Below, in pieces: positions 42,761 through 45,425 of a stretch of 45,425 nt of DNA. Source of the DNA: Paramacrobiotus richtersi. Taxonomy: Eukaryota > Tardigrada > Eutardigrada > Parachela > Macrobiotidae. The position numbers and the translations under genes are program-made. Each line of letters begins with the position of its first letter. Positions within the stretch are counted from its first letter, which is position 1. The stretch is taken from the NCBI GenBank assembly GCA_034698045.1, contig JAQGAU010000073.1, positions 1 to 45,425 on the forward strand, in the 5' to 3' direction. The notes under the pieces were generated by a model that searched no databases, was not told the origin of the DNA, and saw only the letters and a program-made list of their open reading frames with translations.

Positions 42761-43090
42761 CTAAGCGAATAATCTCCCTATAATATTACAGCCATGTGAA
42801 TTATCAATGTGTATAATTAAAAATTGGCCATTATTGTTCTGTCGGTGGAATAACATTAGGAAAACGGGGATGACATTAATGAGTTTGCGTGTGTTGCCGG
42901 CTGAGGACGTTGACGAGGGCCAGTTTTTACGGCCTCCGCGTCGCTGGTTGAACAGTCTAGTGTGCATTTGGAAAATGAGCGAATCTACCGGGTAATTGTT
43001 ACGTTGACTACCGTGGGAGGAATATTTAAGCAGCCAGAACGATGCCCGCACAAAATCGCGGATGGTTTTTACAATGGGCGCCAAATACAC
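42761..43090 (-). CDS. Hypothetical ORF, 109 codons, unknown
   Basis: A minus-strand frame in a GC-richer island: APIVKTIRDFVRASFWLLKY, SSHGSQRNNYPVDSLIF, RRGGRKNWPSSTSSAGNTRK. The first half has fairly balanced third positions, the last third is AT-rich. No family recognised; may contain an exon. Confidence 0.2.
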   Translation of the reverse strand: MYLAPIVKTIRDFVRASFWLLKYSSHGSQRNNYPVDSLIFQMHTRLFNQRRGGRKNWPSSTSSAGNTRKLINVIPVFLMLFHRQNNNGQFLIIHIDNSHGCNIIGRLFA

Positions 43091-43663
43091 CGTCTGCTTG
43101 ACTTGTGTGGGCGACCCTGAATATTAATCACCACCATCTTATTATGCCAACCAGTTTTCCATTTGGAGAACTGAAAATGATAAAGAAAAAATTTAGACTT
43201 AATTTTAACATCAAATAAATTTGACCAAGATTACCTTTATCAGATTAAATGTATATTAAATATTAAATTATTATTGATATTAAAAACAATATTAAAAAAT
43301 GTAAAAAAATTAAATATATTATAATTATAGATATATAAGTAAATTAAAAAAATTATAAATATAAAAATTATGGCTACAAAACAATTATTTTTTTAGTAAT
43401 ATTTTATTGTATGTGTTGTAATAATTCTTGATCCGCTATTTCTGATACTTTTTATGGGCAGACAGCTAAATCACAGCTTACTATCATTTTTTGATGTATA
43501 TTTTGGCTTTTTTAATGTATACTGTATTTTAAATATTTAGTTGTCTGGGCGCTAGCGCATTTTGTATGTATAAGAAATAAATCATTTGACTATATTCTTA
43601 ACACATTTTCAATATAATAATATACGTGTTTTAGTTAATATTTTCTGATATTTTAGTATATAT

Positions 43664-44098
43664 TTATAATTTAGATAACGGCTGTTTGCACATATTACGT
43701 GGATACTTTCCCGTGTTTTTAATTATCTTCTTCATTAAAAAAACAAAAATTTCAATGTTATAACACACAATATGACAGCGTTTGTTATTTGTGCAGCGCG
43801 GCACAAAGATGTGTTGTAAGTATATTTTTATACATAACATCAACACGGCAGCAGCTGCGGTCAGCAGTTTGCCGGTAGTCTTGCTCGGGTGATAGTTGCC
43901 AGTTTTTGCGGCATGGACAGTTTTTGCGGCATGGACAGTTTTCTCTATCAGCTGGGTAGTTTTTTTCTGCTGCGGTATGGTGTTTTCCGGGTGAATCAGT
44001 GTCAATGGGAAGCCGGCCACCGCGCAAGCGGCTAGATTACGTGTGTAAACACACTGTGCTGAGATGGGCAAGTTTACGGCATATATCGCGCTGACCAA
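43664..44098 (-). CDS. Hypothetical ORF, 144 codons, unknown
   Basis: The minus-strand frame starts MVSAIYAVNLPISAQCVY and contains an exact 18-bp direct duplication encoding KTVHAAKTVHAAK (about 43904-43939) and a hydrophobic stretch LLTAAAAVLMLCIKIYL. No family recognised. The tail beyond the hydrophobic segment looks non-coding. Confidence 0.2.
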   Translation of the reverse strand: MVSAIYAVNLPISAQCVYTRNLAACAVAGFPLTLIHPENTIPQQKKTTQLIEKTVHAAKTVHAAKTGNYHPSKTTGKLLTAAAAVLMLCIKIYLQHIFVPRCTNNKRCHIVCYNIEIFVFLMKKIIKNTGKYPRNMCKQPLSKL

Positions 44099-44259
44099 AA
44101 GGTGTTAGTGTTTATTTTATCTACTTTGATGGAGAAATCCTCTACCGTGCCAAATTTACTCATTTGATTCAACTGAAAACATTTAAATTTTGTTTTATGA
44201 ACAATAATAAATAAACTACATACTAATAAGAATAATAAAATAAATTTTTTCGTATGCAG

Positions 44260-44815
44260 TACTTCGACAACACGGGCTCAGTATGCTACCTTTTTTACGC
44301 TGGTCGTAATATGCAACCCATGCCCCCAATGCTTTCGCTGCAGGAGAAATCATATTGACGTGGGGGAAAATCGCTGTTAGCACAAAACAGTCCTCGCAAC
44401 GCCACGCTTTTGTTCCTTCAAATCTGTCAAAACTTAAACACTTCGCGTTTGTTTCATCTTGAGCCAATCTTGTCTATCGATGAACCAAAAGAAAGCTCAA
44501 AATCTGATAAGAATTATGAATCCAGGCAAGTGCGGATTCATGGCATCTGAAGGAAACACGGTGCTTTTCTGAGTTTTAGCTTTCTTTTGATCCATCGCAA
44601 GGCAATATTGACTCGGAATGAAACAAGCGTGAGGTGTTTCAGTTTTGTCAGGTTTGGACGCAAAAAGCGTAGCGTTGCGAAGCTAGTTGTGTGCTAACAG
44701 TGATTTTCCCCCCGCGGTAATATGATTTCCGCTGCAGCAAAAGCATTGGGGGGAAGGGTAGCATATTACGACCAGCGTAAAAAAGGTAGCATACTGAGCC
44801 CGTGTTGTCGAAGTA
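44260..44815. mobile_element. Fold-back (long inverted repeat) element, 556 bp, TA-flanked
   Basis: Almost the whole element is an inverted repeat. Left arm 44262 onward (CTTCGACAACACGGGCTCAG, then TATGCTACC) is matched by the reverse complement ending at 44813, and the similarity continues for roughly 250-270 bp per arm to a short centre near 44537, at about 80-85% identity by eye. Both ends are bounded by TA (GCAG-TA-CTTCG and CGAAG-TA-GTTT), as expected for a Tc1/mariner-type target duplication. No transposase. Transcripts would fold into a long hairpin. Confidence 0.85.
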
Positions 44816-45425
44816 GTTTTGTTTTGAAATTATAAATAATTTTTCTATTTTGTTCAATTTTATTTCTAAAATATTTATTTTTGTTTTATTAAAAATATTA
44901 AATAAATAAAATATATATTAATAAAATAATAAAATGAATTTTTTTTGTGCAGTAGTTTTTTTAAAAATTATGCCGTTGTTTTTATTTAATTGTATTTCTA
45001 GCTTCCAGTTTTTTCTGGATATTACAAATAATTGTGGTATGACTAGTACATTTTGTTTTCCCCAAAATTTCTGCTGATTTTACTAATTAACAAAATAACA
45101 TATTTGAACATAATTAAAAATTAAAACAAAATATATGCAGACATAACCTGCATACTAATGTACACCGGGTTTACTTGACGATGAAAATGTTTGCATTCTG
45201 CGGTTTTCTCTACTGAATAGCGACACATTTTTTCCAGCCAGTCAAGCCGGTTTGTTAACACCATGCGCCATAAAACTAGCCAATTTTTCTGTTTTCCGGG
45301 GTATAGTTTGAGAAACGGCACTGCTGGATCATGTATACAGCCTCGTTTTAAAAATAGTCTGGGAAATGTGAGGAATTCTCCTTCGGCAGTGGCCCAGTAC
45401 AGAATCCGGTGCGGCATCATTTTTT
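44816..45425. other. AT-rich stretch at window end
   Basis: AT-rich simple sequence followed, from about 45130, by a minus-strand open frame that runs close to the window edge (45121-45420). No family recognised and the frame may be incomplete. Confidence 0.35.

Noticed and set aside
44216-44857. Two minus-strand ORFs with similar peptides in the fold-back element
   Set aside because: They are mirror products of the inverted repeat arms, not transposase fragments.
1-45425. tRNA, rRNA, CRISPR, operons and bacterial-style promoters
   Set aside because: The window is clearly eukaryotic with spliced genes. I saw no cloverleaf with A/B boxes, no rRNA-like blocks and no regularly spaced direct repeats of CRISPR type. 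A tRNA scan was not possible by eye for every base.

Overview
This 45.4-kb window is eukaryotic. It shows GT-AG introns, AT-rich introns and intergenic DNA, GC-richer coding exons and many diverged repeats. The gene content is invertebrate and most likely ecdysozoan: a cuticle/peritrophin-type chitin-binding protein, a class A peptide-type GPCR, an astacin metalloprotease and two GH65 'acid trehalase-like' proteins. A tardigrade or small arthropod would fit, but the sequence does not fix the phylum.

Layout. 87-1213 (+): two-exon secreted chitin-binding protein with a mucin-like tail. 1.2-9.2 kb: gene-poor DNA with diverged repeat blocks, clusters of a TAAATAGTAA motif and a MITE-like hairpin. 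9.17-11.51 kb: a 117-bp tandem array split by a 1.9-kb terminal-inverted-repeat (TIR) element. 11897-17329 (-): an 11-exon gene of the PGGHG/ATHL1 (GH65) family. Every splice phase closes (718 aa), but the family's acidic active-site motifs are replaced. 18580-19957 (-): six-exon astacin. 21749-25408 (-): four-exon GPCR with a LINE fragment in its third intron. 27.6-28.3 kb (+): an ORF with a membrane segment fused to a lone copy of the GH65 C-terminal beta domain. 28896-34445 (+): a PGGHG-family gene with all the acidic motifs kept; its first exon is unplaced, or is the preceding ORF. 35.5-39.0 kb (+): a likely 5'UTR exon, a 2.8-kb intron and a first coding exon of a disordered protein whose 3' part leaves the window or was not found. 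39.0-45.4 kb: very AT-rich, with an 80-bp tandem array and a 556-bp fold-back element, and no gene I can name.

The central theme is one enzyme family in three states within 23 kb: a probably active glucosidase (+), an intact but probably non-catalytic paralogue (-), and a stand-alone or fused C-terminal domain on a membrane anchor. The GH65 and GPCR exons also share a compositional signature: third codon positions run C-rich at the exon start and G-rich (later G/T) at its end. All gene models were built by eye from splice sites, codon phase and remembered family motifs; no search was run.
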